Shown in pieces: positions 63,806 through 64,000 of a stretch of DNA of 64,000 nt. How positions within the stretch are numbered: position 1 is the first letter of the stretch; each line of letters starts with the position of its first letter. Source of the stretch: Gammaproteobacteria bacterium. Its GTDB lineage: Bacteria > Pseudomonadota > Gammaproteobacteria > Pseudomonadales > Pseudohongiellaceae. The stretch covers positions 1 to 64,000 of the forward strand of contig JAPPOG010000053.1 of the NCBI GenBank assembly GCA_028818225.1, given 5' to 3'. Made by a program: the position numbers and the translations under genes. The notes below the pieces were generated by a model. That model had not been told where the DNA came from. It made no database searches and saw nothing but the letters and a program-made list of their open reading frames with translations.

Positions 63806-64000
63806 GTGGGCTCCAATCCAGCACTACCATTCAGTCAGGCTAGCGAGAACAATAAACTCCCTATCCTGGAAACCGTAAAGCCTTACCTTAGTACGGTTAA
63901 CTCAGTGCTGGAAATTGGCAGTGGCACAGCACAACATGGCGAGTATTTTGCGGAAAGTTTTCCCCGGCTGATCTGGCAATGTACCGATATTCCCGCTCAT
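63806..64000 (+). CDS. DUF938-type SAM-dependent methyltransferase (N-terminal part)
   Basis: An open frame from a GTG at 63806 runs to the window edge (65 codons). It reads LPFSQASENNKLPILETVK, then VNSVLEIGSGTAQHGEYFAE and LIWQCTDIP. This is the N-terminal pattern of DUF938 methyltransferases, in which the second segment is the SAM-binding loop. It begins 5 bases after yaaA and is probably co-transcribed. The rest, including any substrate-determining part, is outside the window. Confidence 0.8.
   Translation, partial: MGSNPALPFSQASENNKLPILETVKPYLSTVNSVLEIGSGTAQHGEYFAESFPRLIWQCTDIPAH

Overview
The window looks like a chromosomal segment of a free-living gammaproteobacterium. CmoA/CmoB, SlmA, RpoH, FtsYEX, RpoZ-SpoT and a Waa core-LPS set all read as gammaproteobacterial. 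From general knowledge, several blocks match Pseudomonas-type gene order: carbamoyltransferase-kinase-waaP-waaG-waaC-waaF; coaD...rsmD-ftsY-ftsE-ftsX-rpoH...thiS-thiG-trmB; rpmG-rpmB-radC-coaBC-algC-argB...pyrE-rph-yicC-gmk-rpoZ-spoT-ridA-recG-ubiA. The species cannot be named from sequence alone. No rRNA, tRNA, CRISPR array, prophage or complete insertion sequence was seen. The only transposase-like gene is a probably domesticated REP-type (RAYT) protein at 38.5 kb.

Layout. (1) 1-6396, minus strand: core-LPS genes, with a carbamoyltransferase cut by the window edge, a tandem-kinase protein, WaaP, WaaG, WaaC and WaaF. (2) 6466-8250: a stand-alone GspE/PilB-type ATPase. (3) 8418-23693, minus strand: a long, tightly packed cluster of uncharacterised envelope genes. 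It contains a TolQ/ExbB/MotA-type proton-channel subunit, two proteins joining an ExbD/TolR-like transmembrane helix to a von Willebrand A domain, an Hsp70/actin-like protein with an FHA-like tail, a PEGA-SUMF1 membrane protein, a TPR membrane protein, four lipoproteins (one very Ser/Gln-rich), an M48 metalloprotease lipoprotein, a small secreted acidic protein, and a secreted repeat protein with a TonB-like C-terminus. (4) 23.9-36.4 kb: HyuA-like hydantoinase, mutM, coaD, a YheT-type hydrolase, rsmD, ftsYEX, rpoH, DUF423, thiSG, trmB, a YgjP-type peptidase and a methyltransferase. (5) 36.6-39.5 kb: cmoA, cmoB and the RAYT-like gene. (6) 39.6-54.8 kb: the rpmG to ubiA housekeeping block. (7) 55-64 kb: glutaryl-CoA dehydrogenase, uvrD, a TRAP transporter whose binding protein converges on its permease genes with a YciA-like thioesterase between them, a DUF4265 gene, yaaA and the start of a DUF938 methyltransferase.

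The best candidate for an undescribed system is region 3. The proton-channel gene is flanked by partners whose transmembrane segments look like ExbD/TolR but whose periplasmic parts are coiled coil plus VWA. Cytosolic ATPase-like, periplasmic scaffold and outer-membrane lipoprotein genes share the same apparent operon, with 1-4 base stop/start overlaps at several junctions. My inference is a proton-motive-force-coupled, envelope-spanning assembly. Its substrate and function are unknown. All assignments are from reading the sequence; no database search was run.
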